A DNA stretch of 64,000 bases from Phorcus lineatus (lineage: Eukaryota; Mollusca; Gastropoda; Trochida; Trochidae), in assembly GCA_921293015.1 (NCBI GenBank), contig OV121088.1, forward strand, positions 4,978,382-5,042,381, written 5' to 3'. Below are positions 1 to 15,100 of the stretch, piece after piece. The notes under the pieces are model-generated. The model searched no databases and had not been told where the DNA came from. It saw nothing but the letters and a program-made list of their open reading frames with translations. The translations under genes were made by a program, and so were the position numbers. The stretch's first letter is position 1, and each line of letters opens with the position of its first letter.

Positions 1-54
1 ATATTCAGATACTTCAGATACATCAGATACATCAACATACATCAGATATGGTAA
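1..54. repeat. degenerate CAGATACAT short tandem repeat
   Basis: The window opens inside an imperfect run of CAGATACAT-like units about 9-11 bases long. The array may continue to the left of the window. Confidence 0.5.
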
Positions 55-3000
55 TATCATTTTTTACTAATGCTGTTACCAAATAGACAAAGGTGTGGTA
101 TTTATTTGTATATCTTATAAATGCAGATCCCAACAAAACTATACAATTGGATAAGCCATCAAAATATATCAGATATTTCGAAATAGTTGTAAACCTTTAT
201 CGCTATTAATGGTATCCTTTTCGAGAAGTACTTACAGAAGATGAAAAGTACCCTTTAAAAGCTAACTGATTTAGCAGAGTAAAGGTTCCTATAAGGATTG
301 AAAGCGTTAATATAACGTTGTTTAGTTATTGATAGTCATTCGCAATTATGGAAACTTGTCTAAATCATTTTGAGAATAAACTTTGAGTTACAATTATTCT
401 TGGAAGTTAGTTTTAGATGAATGTGTGTTATATTTAGAATAAATAGCACGTAAATTAGTGTTTTGAAATATTTGTATCCAAAATAGCACATCTCTAAAAT
501 CATGGAGCTTTTCTATAATAATATACTAGACTTGTTGAATTAATTCACTAAAATGCGAGCTGAATATATATCTTGAGCTTTAGAGACACTTAGATAGACA
601 ATGAGACGGAACCTGTTTCATTGGAAAAATCTAGAGTATTATATGTTGTCTGTGTAAACATTTGTATGGAAATACATAATAATAATTAATAAAATTTATG
701 ATTTATTCCATATCATTTCCTATAGAGTCGAAATAAGAAGAAGCCACGATGTTAGATAGATATATTTGCGTGACTGCCTCCAGTAATACAGATTGAAAAC
801 ATAAACCATCATATCTTGATATCTTAGGAAAAATGGAAAAATATTTGCTTCCGCAAATCTAAGGGTTTGCTGGCGTTTAATAACACTGAATCCCGGAAAT
901 TTTACAAACGCAATATGTACATGTATCTTCTTTATGGGTACTAATCAAAAGGTACATTTCCTTCTTAGGAGTCAGGGTTTGATAAGAATAGTTTGAGTTC
1001 AATTTACTTTACGGAAGTTTGAACCTTTAAAAAATGTATAATTGGCAAGGACAATGAAACATTTCAGAAACGAAAGAAAAATCTTCTTTTATTACATTGG
1101 TACGGGAATATGAGCCTATTTCACATTTAAAGTTTTAGCTTTATATTGACGAAACGAGCAGCAACAATATATTATTCACTTGAAAAGGTGTTATTTCCTT
1201 ACTTTGATTCGTCCCATAAAAAGTGATGTCAGTTGTCATCTCTTTCATTTGTGTAATTGTAATTGCAAATAATTCAAAAACATCCTAACATGTAAACATC
1301 AAACACGATAACTAATGTTATTTAAGTTTCATTGCGTTAAGATGAAGCGTTAATCATTAATTGCAAACACTTTTAAGTTTACAAATTAGTAAGATATATA
1401 AGGTGAAACATTGATTAACCCTTTCATCAGGAAAGTGTTTGAGAATTGATTAAAACAGATTTATAGGGTTCAGGATTTTATAATTTAAATGAATTGTCCT
1501 AATTGCATGCAATGTAAAACCTCTCTGTTTGATCTCAAACACCAAAGAAACGTTAAAATAACACTAGGAGTAATTATCAGTTTTCTTCATTACTTTGTGA
1601 TTTAACAAATAGGGCAATTCTTGTTGACACAAAAGTCAAATATCGAACCTAGTCTTGTACTCCGTCTTGGACTGCAACTGCATATGATAATGCATAGTGT
1701 TTACATGACCTTTTTATTGATGGTAGCATCGATATAATGTTAAACTGTCTTTCAAGTTATATTGTGTCTTATGCTCTTTCATGTAAATGGTATATTGTTT
1801 TTAATTGCCGGTCTTCAAGAAAAATCTCTGAATTTCTGTGATCGATTCAATTCAATTCAATTAGCATTTTTTACAGATAACATTTCCAACACATGGATAG
1901 ATAATGATTTCATCACCATAAAAGTATTGAATAAATTGAATCAACTCACATTTACAATTGTTTTATAATGCATGTCATTATGTAAATGGTTCCATCTTTA
2001 CGAAATTACATCAACTTCGTTGTCCCATTTGAAGTGTTTTGTTCTGTTCTATGTTTATTTTCACGTAAGTCATTTTTATTAACTTTCATGTTGTGATGAT
2101 TGGTATATAGCTTTCGAAGGCATGAAAATCACCCCACTCACTTGTGCGTATTATACATTTTACTTCACATACACACCAATGACAAATACTTAAAGAGTGT
2201 GTAATATACTTTATCCAAACTCCCCAACCCCAATAATTTGATTTACATTAAACAGTCAGTTGTGGAAGAAGCATTTTGCAAAGGTGAAGTTTGAACCGTT
2301 ACACACCATCATCTTTGCAAAAATTGTATCCAAATTGAAAATAAGATTTTAGGTGTTTCAATTAAGATATCAAAGACATCTTATAAGTGGTGTAGATAAA
2401 CAGTATGTTGAAGCCAGGCATTAGAGTAATTTGAATTCAATATTAAGAGTAGCAATGCGGTTTTCCTTACTGCCATTGGTTGTATAGGATACTTTAGTCA
2501 TTTGATTACTGATCATTTCCCTGTCCAAATGATATTTGGTGTAAACATATGTTTCCTGGATCTCGTTTTAAATATTCTTTTGTGCTATGCACTACACGGA
2601 TCTTAATGACGAGTGGAATACGCTTCCAATCATTAGTTACGTTCTGCAGAAAAGGGAGAAAAAACAAAATTTTTAAAACGTTTGTATGACAATCATCCAT
2701 TGAAATACTTCAAAGGATCACATTCTCTGTGATCTTGAAACTCAAATGAAGATTCATGTCTGAGATGGACCTCAAAGGCTTTGTACTCTTTTAGTTCTTG
2801 GATCATTAATCAAAAGTTCGAAACAATACAAAATCAATCTTTAACTTTCTCTGCAGACTTTTTCTTGAATCGATCGCGTATAATCGTAAATAGGTATTTC
2901 ACAATTATGAAGTATGTTTGTTATTTATACAGGTATTATTCAATGTTTACCTCCATTTATTTATATATACACATCTTTGTTTTAAAAGCACTTACGAAAC

Positions 3001-6000
3001 TTGCAACATTTATACATTATTGTGTTAGCAATGTATGTTAAAATCATAGAACATTTAACGATCATCGTCCTCATTTATGAAGAGGTACACGTGTTTAATG
3101 AAAAATGAACCTTTCGTTAACACAACAATCGGTTTAGCTTATATACATCTATTTCCCATGGTCGAATATATGTACGATTGTTATATATACTTTGAGGGTC
3201 TTCACAGATTACCTTTCTGAACTACACAAGTTTACAAAATATGTACTTTGAATGTAATTTTTCCAATACGAACGTTGTCATAATTTTGGAAAATCAAGAA
3301 TGTCTTCAAGAGGTGACTTTCAAAACAAATTATATACTGTTTTAGTTCTACAAAGTTGTTGTATTAAGTATTTGAATCACAAAAAAAAGCTTGTTTCATA
3401 TGCTGTACGTGAAGGGCTCTAGATCAAGTGATCAACAACCCCAATTTCTATATGCGCTGATGTATACAAAAAGAGTGTTCCAGAATTCAGAGAGATGGAG
3501 CAAAAATTGGAAGGAGATGAGTTCTTAAAACTGGTACACGTTTTTAGGGACAGACGGACGAAGCCAAGACAGAATACCTCTTTGGCTAAGCAGCCGGTTG
3601 TATAAACGGCATAAGTGTTTCCTTTAAATCTTGAAAACTAAAATGAAACAATAAAACACAGCGGATTCAAATGAAAGAGGTTTCCAACTTGATTTATAGC
3701 TTAGAATTTTACTATACAAATTTTGTAAAATGTTCAAAGAGCAGCTTCTTTTCATCGCATTTATGTCTAATATGGATATTCCACTGGCTTTGGTGTATAG
3801 ATATGTTCAGCAGTGCATCGTCTTATCATAGAAGACTAGTAAAGATGTCCTATATGAACTCAAAGTCGTAAAATGTCTGAGTATGAAGATTGAAAAAAGA
3901 TAAACCTGTCAATGTCAATTAAGCTTGTGTCATAAATACTTGCCTCAGATCTTCCTTGATCTGCCTCCTGAATTCGTGAACGAATAGCCCGATTGATAGT
4001 TATCATTCCGTGCAGTGACAAATCTCTCTCCAGGATATTTTGACAAATAACGCTTATGTATTTGTAAGGGGTGATGTATATGCAGATATGTTTAATGTTG
4101 TTACATGCAAACACATGCATTAATACATACATGCATACATACACAAATAGACGATACATAATTCATACATACTTTAAAAATGTATACCTTTATTACTCAC
4201 CAGTATCTTCTATCTATCGCATTATTTATCGGAATATATTTAAACACTCTCGAAATGATTAAACACTGGAATGCAAATAGATTCTTAAACCGCAGATACC
4301 AAAGACCTTTCACATTACTGAACACTTCCCAACTTCCCGATGGACGCTTCCATATTTACCCTTACATTTTCACTGGCACTTTGGATTTCTGCAATATTAA
4401 AATATATCAAATAAATGTAGTAAGTGAACAAATGAAGTAAAAGTGTTTTGGATAGTCCTGAGATATATTTAAGTTAAACTTATTGACATCCCCTCGTAGT
4501 CTCGTTTATCTTTATGGCACAAAAAAGTATACTACCTAGGTGTATTTGTAATGAGAAGTACATATCCATTCATTAAACCATTAACACCAATTTCAAATTT
4601 GTCTTTGGTATTCCAATCACCAACTATTTCGTGTGGCATCAATATTATCGACATCTAAGATTGTGTATTAAATGAATTGCTGTTAAAAGATCTGAGGATA
4701 ATATTTATTTAAGTAAAATCACCTTGCTCAGTGAGTTCTTCTTTAAAATCCCTGATAAATATGAACATTCAAACATATTATCACCATTTCATATCCAAAG
4801 CCTGGTTGAATATTTAGTTTTCATTATTCCTCCTCGTGATTGTTTTTGACAGAGATGTTGGTAGACTCTATATAACATCAAACAAACGGTTACTATTTCA
4901 CGTAGTGAATGTAATGAAACAATGTGTACATAAATCATGCACACCGAGCTAAGGGTTTCTAACGAATACAAGTACTTATAAACCACACAAGGTGAGTGGA
5001 GGAGAGATTACCGCCTTCGAGCATTTCACCAAAGAAACCTCGATCTAATTCTCTGAATGTCTGGTACCAGAGTGTTTATACTGATATATATATATGCTTG
5101 ACAACGACATTTGAATTCTTTGTCGAAACGTCGCTTTCCTTATTGATCTCCTAATCAACTCATAGAATGCCTATCAAATAAGTCTACAAAAAACCTGTTA
5201 AATATTGATTCATATCGATCAAATTGTCGATTGAGATTGTTTCTGTTTATTGTATTGTATTACTCAGTAGTCTTCAAACATATGCGTATGCGTTGATATC
5301 GACTACAATGAAGGAATATTTAGAAAAAGTAGGCTACCTTCCGTCACAAAATGAGGGATGGCATACATAACATACATAAGAAAATGAAGTGTTGTTCTTG
5401 AGTGTTACATACGGATAAGGGTTTTAACTTGCCTATTTCTTCTTAAATTGGTTAATGCTGTTGAGGTTGGTTTAATTGTTTTCAAAGAAAATTGTATTTC
5501 TTATTCATGTAGATCTTAGACAAAGTATGATATGAAATTGTGTAAGAAAATTAGTTGGACTTTTATTTTATTTTTCTCTTATTTTTATTTGCAAAGATGC
5601 TTTTATTTCATTTATCAGAATGCTGGAATACTTGATCTGAGCTCCAGAGAAAATGACAGAGAATAATTAAATTTAAGATTCTTTTGATGAGCATGTAAAT
5701 ACAGATCTAAAGATGAAAATAAGATTTACACAGATATACAAATATATGGCAAATTAAATCGTATCATAAAATTCTTTTGAAAAATATATTATCTATACTT
5801 TGATGTTTTTTTCACCCTATATACATATATAGTATTGCCAGTATTTTGTTCAAATTTGTATGTCTATATTACTATAAGGTAATTTCCCAATATGATGAAC
5901 ATTTATTTTGTTCAAAGTCATAATTAATTGACAGTTAAAAACTGAAATTGATTAATCTATCACCAAACCTGACGGAAGATTAGATCAACTAAAATATCAA

Positions 6001-6787
6001 TATGAATGAATAGAATATTTATTTAGTACTTTCAAATTAGAACAAGAAATGTATAACATATTGCTCTCCCTTTCAAATAAATGACGAATTATTGAGGGGA
6101 AATGATAACATAAACGTCAAATTAAGCACAAAGTGTTGGATTTCTTCACACATTGCATATCACGTTGACGTTCGATGATCTATAAATGACATATTTCATT
6201 TTTGAAAATGACATCAATGGTGATTTGTAGATGTAGGCACCCTAGCACATTGTTTCCAGTGATGGCTTTTTTATTTATTTATTTTTTTATTTTCGGACTG
6301 TATATACATGTATTTGATATTCTCAAGACCACTGTAATAATTAAGCGATCTCAAACAAATGTACTTGTGAATGGCAATCTTAGAGTTATTGGGTAAACTT
6401 TGAAGTTGTTTACACACTATACCCGACTATACTGAATATATGGCTATTGACTGATGTCTTTTTTAAATGGTGTAGCCATTTTATGATTAATGATGTAGAA
6501 ATGTCTGACGTGCATTTCTCTGCAAATGCACTCTGTATAGATAAATTTAATGTTTAACAAGAACCGAAAAATTATGTATTTCATCTGAGGTCATCTGGCT
6601 CTCTGATCTATTTCTGTTTTATCTTATAAAGTAATTATGTTTCTTCTTTAACGCAAGACTAACAAATGTACAAGTGCAATAAATCGGTTTCGTTCCTGCT
6701 AAAATATGAGTTTGTTTTTATATTGATGGTCATGTTTTATTATCTTCCATGATTGACTAAATCATATCACAATGATTGTTTGATAGA

Positions 6788-6819
<32 letters not shown>

Positions 6820-7636
6820 TCATACATACCCACATATATAAATGGAAACTGACATACATACAAACATGCACAGCTGTATGTATTTCATGCACAGCTTACG
6901 ATTCAATAAACGATACAAAATATACTGCCTTCTGCCTTTTGTTAAAGGTCGTTTTAAGCACGCAATCTATCTAAATTTGTAAGTGTTTGAATCAAAACGA
7001 AAGAAAAAGTAAATAACATAATTTAATGATTTTCTCCTTTCTTCATATAAATGAAAATTAATTATTGATTGTTTTTTTCTATATTCAACAATCACTCGGG
7101 ATTTTAAATAATCATACAAACATCCGCCGATTCAGTGTAGTTATCTTTGCTTTAAAACAAAAAAATTATTCAAAAGTAAATGTTGATTTAAAACTATTCT
7201 TAAAACACATCATAAACATAACAGTTATGGTTGAATGGAGAATAATTACATTTATACCCGAAATAATATTGATTGACTGATGCAGTTGATAAATTATTTT
7301 TGCAAAAGAAGCGGATTGATCTTTTAGAATTCCGTCAAAAATAAATAATCGTTGCCTTCTATCTTAAAGGAAATGGATTTTTTAAATATTTTGATTTTGT
7401 GTGATACATAAGAAATTTACTCTTTAAAAGTTTTGCAAAAATTAAATTGTGTTATGTACGTTACAAAATTGTTTTTTATGTAACCAAGCTTTTCCACATG
7501 GAGCCGGATCTTTATATAACGATTAAATGCAAACTTCATAATGTAAATATATATTCATATTAAGGACTTGAGCAATTAGTACACACATCTTTCCGAGTTC
7601 GTTTTGTTTGTAACATAAACAACACAATTTTGACAT
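55..7636. other. AT-rich intergenic DNA, no gene recognised
   Basis: No reading frame here exceeds 100 codons and none resembles a protein family I know. The only clear structure is a CATA microsatellite near 6.8 kb. A short frame on the minus strand around 3.9-4.1 kb looks faintly protein-like but has no supporting splice structure. Confidence 0.5.
6791..6830. repeat. (CATA)n microsatellite
   Basis: About nine CATA units, with one CATT interruption near the right end. Confidence 0.85.
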
Positions 7637-7645
7637 GCAATTGAC

Positions 7646-7957
7646 CATCCTGTTAAATCAGCGTATAAGAATCCGCTCAGCTCCTTCTCAATACCCTGAC
7701 CTCTTTCGGGCCGGTTTGATATTCCTGGCTAAATTTACCTGTTATTCTTTCAGCCAATAAAGTGTCGTACGGCAAGGAGCTTGAAGCTGCTATCTTGAAC
7801 TCAACAGATTTTTCCATCCGGGTTGTGCAGCTGTTGCTGGCTGCGAGTCCTCTTATTGACTGGTGAGATAGCTAGCGATACGAGGCTTTTGGCTTGAAAG
7901 AGATCAGGGTATTATGAAGGAGATGAGAGGATTCAAATACGCTAATTTGGCAGGATG
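7646..7957. mobile_element. 312-bp Mutator-like MITE with long terminal inverted repeats
   Basis: The two ends are imperfect inverted repeats of roughly 65 bp: the left begins CATCCTG and the right ends CAGGATG. The flanks carry a 9-bp near-perfect direct repeat, GCAATTGAC (7637-7645) and GCCATTGAC (7958-7966), read as the target-site duplication. Long TIRs with 9-bp duplications are typical of Mutator-like elements. The interior has no coding capacity. An 831-bp element at 51320-52150 shares the same seven terminal bases and the same duplication length, so the two probably used the same transposase. Confidence 0.75.
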
Positions 7958-7966
7958 GCCATTGAC

Positions 7967-10406
7967 ACAAAAGTTACGATTGTATCTTTTGTTGAATAAG
8001 TTTAAATGGCTGAATTGTTAAAAAAGTGTGTTTTTAAAAAGGGCATTCAATTATGAAACAACTTGATGAATATAAACACCGGGTAATTGTTGGTCAATAA
8101 GTTAGATTGGGATCATAAACAACAATCCGGTTTGCTTCATGACTTCGTCATGCATATTGTTGTGTTATTATTTTTACTTTTACTTTTGCTCCTGGATGTT
8201 AATCTACTGAAATGAACTGATGAAAGGCACAACGCAAATTCTAATTCAAAATTGTTATTACTATATTTTACGTCATTATTTGACATTGGAGTATGTATAC
8301 GGTATTTCTCTGGCAAACAATTTAAAAAATCAAGTCGTTATCTTTTAAAATAAAAAAATAAAAAAGTTAGATAGGTTTCTATGAATATAAATAGCTAAAT
8401 ATGAAACTCAAGAGTAAAAAAACTACATTGTTTGAAGAATCCATTGTTTATGTTTCTATTTCGTGTTCAGTATTTTACATTTGAAAAAAAAATAACTTGA
8501 AAAGATATTTTGATATGCAATACTTTATGAAATACATAAACATGTATAATTGACCGGTTTAAGACTGCAAAAGTGCAAAACATTATGTTGGCCTGTGTAG
8601 GCTATTCACTTTTGATTTGCTATTCCCAAGCTACGAAGTATGAAGTATATATCATTTTGCTGTGCGTACGAACATTTTAAACATATATCTCTCCGATTGT
8701 TTTCTAGGATACTTCATATTCTTAATAGTTATGCATTCACTGCACTATTACTTTTTTCGTTTTCATAATTTCTGTTTGTTTAAAAAAGAATTACTTAAAA
8801 ATACTTTTTTCATACTTTTTATACAAAGAGTCTGTTCTAGAATGTAGTTGATGATCAAATTATTCCTCATTATTAATCATCTATCCAACTTCCTCCCTTA
8901 CAAAGACAGCATCCTCTTATCATTGCTGATATAACTTTAGCAATGTCAGAAAGGCATTTCAGTTCACACTATCACGTCACATATTTCCAGTTACCCGATT
9001 GAGACAAAAACGGGTGTTTAAACATCGTGAATGGAACTGTGCCTAAGCACACACATAATTTCGCGAATTGAATTGAATTGATTTTATCAAGGAAAATATT
9101 TAAGGAATTGTTGTAATCATTTGAGAAGTCACTGTAAATTAGGTTTTCATAGACAGAAAAATGTTATCCAATGATAGCAACTGTTGTTTTTCCTTTGTAA
9201 AACAATTAAAACATTTTACTCTTAGAAGATTTGAGAAACAACTGTGAAAACAAGCGTTTTTAGACCAAATCTGGTTCTTTCAAATAACACATGAAGCTGA
9301 TCAACCACCATTGCAGGCTAATAACATTACATTTCACATTACATTCGTGATTAATCTGCTTAGTTAATGGCCCATTGTTGAGAGGAGAGGTTATACAATG
9401 TTCTTTTATGTGTGAAACCCCAGTTTAAGGGGAAATCGGAATGCATAGCAAACCCAAATTTAATTGTAACCGTTAGGATAGAGTAACAGATAAAGTGCAT
9501 AACAAACATGAAGTCTATGACTATACTGATTTGCCGAATTTGCTATTAACCATCCTCGATCACCCTCGGATTCATGTACAATGTAACTCCACATAAATCA
9601 CCCCTGGAGATTTGCAGGTCGTAATCGACACCTATTTTCTTTAGTTTGTTCTAATTATAGGCAGTTGTTTCAATACAGAGTTTTTCTGGTAAAAGGTCCA
9701 AGTGGGGATACAGTGAAGAGCATTGAAACATTCAGCACTCGGTAACCGAGAATGGCTTTAAATTAGCTGTTTATAATTTTATATGAATGAAGCGACCAAT
9801 CACAAGAAGCTTAAGGGTTTATGTGTTTTAATCATCTATCGTTGAGCACTTATATACTTCATAGGATTCAATATTCTTTTCCTCGAATACATTGTTTAAA
9901 TGTGTTGCTGACAAATTGACTCTCCTGTACATGATCAAATAAGAAAAGTGAACACCTTTTACCGACTGAAGTCACTTTAATTATCTTCAAGAAGTGAAGC
10001 TAAGGTGACATCCATACTTGTATATGCTAAAGCTTCTCAACGTCCAATGAAATAAAATGTTATGGAATAAATCGGTGTAAGTAATGTTACGGGCGCTCTT
10101 TATTTGATATGAATTGACATTTACTTCTAATGATCATTAATCGATTTTAGATATATTTTAACGCTTTGCATTTAAAAATTATTAACAAATGCTCAGGCGG
10201 GGAAGGCGCACAGTGTTTTATTTATGTGCGCCATTTATCATCGCTATGGGCCTTGATGGCCCAATCAATTTTTTAGGTAGCGCCAATTGAGATTTTGATG
10301 CGCAAATGGCGCAATGGCGCGGTGTAAAGGAACCCATGATAAATCTTGATGTCATGGGATTAAAGATTAACCATGTAATAAATCCATCTCTGGAAAAGGA
10401 GTTATA

Positions 10407-10407
<1 letters not shown>
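7967..10407. other. AT-rich intergenic DNA with a small GC-richer patch
   Basis: No gene seen. The stretch 10190-10330 is richer in GC than its surroundings and repeats the string GCGCCA or its complement several times. It may be a worn transposon fragment, but I cannot assign it. Confidence 0.4.

Positions 10408-10488
<81 letters not shown>
10408..10488. repeat. (AAT)27 microsatellite
   Basis: An essentially uninterrupted AAT run of about 81 bp, probably grown from the tail of the adjoining retrotransposon end. Confidence 0.95.
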
Positions 10489-10545
10489 TTTTATAGCGCC
10501 GAGATTCAGCTGGGCTGTTTTCAGGCGCTTTACAATCAGAAAAAG
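10408..10545 (-). mobile_element. LINE-type 3' end with ATT-repeat tail, minus strand
   Basis: Read on the minus strand, a GC-richer segment with two GCGC-containing arms able to pair (AAAGCGCCTGAA and GGCGCTATAAA) runs straight into a TTA/ATT repeat. This hairpin plus trinucleotide tail is a common 3' terminus of non-LTR retrotransposons and their SINE partners. A similar GCGCTTTATAAA end terminates the LINE remnant at 11.6 kb in the same orientation. No coding sequence is left here. Confidence 0.55.
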
Positions 10546-11636
10546 CTATTGGTAAGAAAGGTTGAAAAGATGAGTTTTAAAGAGTCTTTTTGAAAACTTT
10601 TACTGAGAGTGATGTCTATAATGTAGTCTGGCAGTGAATTCCTTATTACATCCTAGATCTCACTGACGAATTCCTAAATCATAATTAGCAATCTTTTTCT
10701 AAGAAAACATTTTTCTGTGGTATAAAAATACTGCTTGTTTTCAATTTTTTTATCGATCTGAGTTATGATATAGGCGACCAATATTTCAAAGAGATGTGTC
10801 CTCAGGAAGACCACATAACTAAGGTCAAATTGCTTATTTTGTCACTCCCATCTCCTAAAACATGATTCAGGATGCAAACGGAATGCCTTTTCTGAATTTC
10901 AGAGGAGACAAAAATCTTCATTTGGCTTTCGAGATGAAATATTAGGATGAATTTATGAGTTGAAGTAAACAAAATATAAGATGGTCATACTAGTGTTTTG
11001 ATCGTTTCTTCAGAAAAAAAAGTCCGTGATAATAGACTTTGGCAAGTGTAAGTAAGTTCCTACATTAAAGAAATGTAAATGAAGTCACTTGCTGGGGTCT
11101 GTAAATGCTCATAGTTTTCAACATTTATGTAGTGTCTATATATCATTCAAGGATGAAACACTTCAATACTTCTATACAGGCAACACAAAAACGTTATCAA
11201 ACCCAATGCGATGAATAATCGCATGTTTGGTTCTGATCAAATCGGTGAGACAGGAAAACTCCAGATTCCAGTTGTTTATGACAAGTTATACATTGATATT
11301 ATTCCCTTTTAGTCTTTGTCCTGACTATTGACCTGAGTACCTTTGCTTTACACGTATTGTGTTTAGCTTTGAAAATGAATAATGATTTCTTTTTAATTTA
11401 ACTTACACAGTGCTAAATGGTACAATAATGAGTGATATTGTTAGGTGGTATGATGTATTAAAGCATGTAATTGTTTGTAACATGAATATAGTTTTAGAAC
11501 TTCATTCCATACAGATGTTCTGATACTGTCCTAATAATACTTTCCGAAACAAAGAAATATAAAGGATAAAAGGCAATATACATATAGTTAAAAGGTTCTT
11601 TGGAGTATTGTATACTTGTAATAAATAAAAATGAGT

Positions 11637-12060
11637 GGATTTATAAAGCGCTCCAGGCACTAAGTGTCCGTTCTGAGGAAACTTATATATATGTATATAT
11701 TTAGGGCAGTTACAACAGGCAAAGAAACTGGGGTCTTGCATTCATAATATCGTTTGAAAAGGAATACCTTTAAGTGAGATTTGAAGTTATCAAGGGTTGG
11801 TGATAATCTAATATCATGCGGAAAAGAGTTCCAGAGAGAAGGAGCAGTGTCGCTGAAAGAGCGATAACCAAAAGACTTCAGATGACAATTAGGTATCTCC
11901 AGAACATCAAGATTAGGTTATCTTAATGTTCTCACAGGAATGTGCTTTGGTACTATGTGCAGTTCCATGATAGCACTGATATGCAAGAGTAAGAATCTTG
12001 AAGTTAACTCTTGCTCGACTGTTACAATAGTCTAAGCTCGGATGTTGCTTTTCTGGAGAG
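11637..12060 (-). pseudogene. LINE reverse-transcriptase C-terminal remnant
   Basis: The minus strand around 11872-11752 translates to a block containing RSFSDTAPSLWNSFPHDI and then SPTLDNFKSHLKVFLFKR. This is the conserved carboxyl end of many non-LTR retrotransposon ORF2 proteins (the usual form has APxLWNxLP and FKxxLKxxLF). Upstream on the same strand, NFKILTLAYQCYHG matches the preceding conserved segment. The pieces are split by a stop just before PNLDVLEIPN and by at least one frame change, so it is dead. It ends at a GCGCTTTATAAA 3' terminus near 11645. Confidence 0.75.
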
Positions 12061-12161
12061 TATATGTCTGATGTGTCCAATGTTGCGAAGGTGATGGCAA
12101 CAACTTCTACAGGTGTTAGTAACTTGACTCTCCATTTGCAAATCAGAATCAGTATAAACAT

Positions 12162-15100
12162 TGACTTGTTTCAAAGTTATCAATTTTTTTATTTAGATGA
12201 AAGTGATGACGATGCTACTAGACTAGATACTTGAAATTATATCTAAAATACAAAGAATGATTTTTTTCTGATAGAAATAAGTATTTACAATTAGCAATAG
12301 GAATCATGTACTAAATTATGGGTGAGGAAATGATTAACTCAAAATTGATTTCTGATCAATAACATAATGACTAGGGTTAAACCATAGGTTTAAAGGTCAT
12401 TAAATATGTTTTTGATGACTTGAAGTTTAGTGTAACAAAAGTGTTATAGCTAATAGAATTAGGCATCCCTAATTAGGGAGGATGTCCGGGTAATGCAAAA
12501 CGTTTGTATAGTCATTATTACAATTAAAATGTTCATAAAATTGAGTAATTGAGTAACCCTGAAGCCCAAATGAAAAGATAAACGCATGACGATATTTCAT
12601 ATTTAAGTAATTACTATTGGTTTATATCAAAATTCAAAACGTAAACTTGTATATAAAATTGTCTGATTGTTCATAAAATTAATTTCTCAATGCTAAGCTG
12701 TCTTGCGATTTTTGACGAAGTGATGTGTGATTATAGAGATGATAAAGAAAATAACGTATCTGTCAATAATAACCCAGGTGTGGAGTTACAGTGTAAACTA
12801 TCTATGAGAAGTGCCATTAACTCATAAAAAATAAACTTCCATGTAGATAAATAGATGTTCCCGTCATGAATTAAGAAACATTTCCTCGTTTCTTTTGAAA
12901 CAAAATATATCTTCACTAAATGACAAAATTTTTCGACGTTTGTGGCCATTGAAATGCCATCTGATGATATGAAAACATTTTGATGTCATGTATTCGGGTA
13001 TTGTGCAAAATCTACTGTGCTATCCCCCATGGAACCTAGTTATTTCTAAAACGAAAAGAAGAATGTAGACAAAACAGCATGCGGATATTTGTCTGTTTGA
13101 TTCTTGTTGATCTGTTTATAGAATATATAGAGCAGATACCGTCTGATTAACCTGTTCATAAAAAAGTCAAATTTAGTCATTCTAGATTTAATTACAAAAT
13201 ATGCTTAATTTTGGTAGCTTTTTAGGATGTTTCGGGCTTTTTCCCAGCGAATTCAGGAGACAAGTTGTTACGAGTTTGTCACAAAATGTCTAGCTGATCA
13301 GACAAACTGAGTATCTGGAGTTAGAAATAAAACCCTTAAAATATGCATCCAAAGATATGAGACAGCCTTTTAAATCAGTTTCAGTTGTTCAATTGCCTTT
13401 TAATTCAACCTAAACACACTGATAGAAACTAAATAAGCAACTTTAAAATGTTTTTGAAACTACAATTTCCATTTCAGCTTCTCCTTCTATCTAAGAACTA
13501 CTATCAAAATTGAATAAATCTCACATTGCACTGCGTAGGCACTTGGCCTCTTTGCTTGAATTCGTTAAAATAAATCTAACCGTTCATTCCTTGTTATATT
13601 TTTATATCAGTTTAACACTCTACCACATATAAAACAACTTCGAATTCTATGTGAGTTCCTCGTTTTACAGGCTGAGTTGAACCTCAATTCCTTTAGCGAT
13701 GATAACAATTGACTGGAGCTGGCTGAAAATCGTATTTTCACTAATTTGAATGCGGAAATAACGAAGAAGTTGGTTCTGTTCATTCTTCAGATGTAAAGCC
13801 AAAGGGATTACATGAACTGAGTAATAAGAGAAACGTCACCACATTTACAACAGAGCAGAAAACTAAAAAAAACTGCTGCCTGAGAAAGACGACTTTGGAT
13901 GTGTGTGACAGGCACATGTATTATAGTATTATTAAGTACTCACGATTCCTAAATCAGAGTACAATAAATTTATGTCACAAATATGAATATAGAATAATAC
14001 GAAAATCATGTTCAGATACCTGAAATCCCTCTTTCAAAATGTTTTGGCAAGAATGTTTAGAATTAAAGTTTTAGAAATATGAAAGGCAAGAGTTTATGGA
14101 ATATATCTATTCCACTCGATCAAATTATTTCTGTATATGCTTTTAAACAATGCATAATGTAACAAAAGCTGATATTGCGTTTGAAAAGATTGACTGACAA
14201 CAAATTCCACAACGATTTAACGATAATAGCATTCTGTTAAACACTCATTTTATTTTGATTGATTCTATAGAGCCTTCTTAAGTGTTTTGAAGAGGAGAAA
14301 CATATTGTCTTTACAGGGCCAACAAAAAACCAGTTTGCTCCAAATTTATGACTTCCAATTGATTTTATTCTGAAAAACGAAAAGAAATAATTTGAAATAC
14401 ATTCATTTTTGTGCACTCTCGTTTCATCAAAGAGACAATCATTCTCTCAAGTTATTCCTATGCTTATTATTATACTTATTCTCACTTCAAGATCAACAGA
14501 TATCGACGTTGAACATATTTCACTATTTCTTTAAAACAGACATTGACAATCAGAACGAAATCAAGAGAAAAAACTATTATTTAAGTCTTAAGATATTGCA
14601 TGAACTTACAAAGGTTACGTTATATCTTGCCTTTTTGTAACTCTCATTAATTTGAAAAAAAAATCCGTTGTATTTGTTTACATGACTTTCAGGTTTTATC
14701 ATAATCTATTATATTGAAACTGTACAAAAGTTCGACCACATAAGCTACCCGCAAGAAAAAACCGAGATGGAGTATATGATATAGCAGGTTCGTCTGTCCT
14801 AAAGGGGTTCTATATCTTGCACAGTCAACGCCTTAAATAGTTGGTTTGCAGTCTTTTTGATACCCATTTTTAATTCTATTTTATTATCTATATACCTGGC
14901 TGGTGCGCATTACGGACATACACATACCTGTAAAAGAATGGGGCATTATCAAAAGTGTTGCTCTTTGTCATGTCAACCATACGGTATCTTGGTAGAGAAT
15001 ATGTTTTAGTTATAAGTAATATTTCTTAGACTTTGCAAAATGATTACATACTACCGTGATGCATACTTGATTAGATGATTATTTCGAAAGTTAGGAGCCT

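Noticed and set aside
3860-4159. Minus-strand frame with a plausible helical stretch (NRAIRSRIQEADQGR)
   Set aside because: It reads somewhat like a real exon, but I found no neighbouring exons, no clear GT donor and no family match; left as unresolved.
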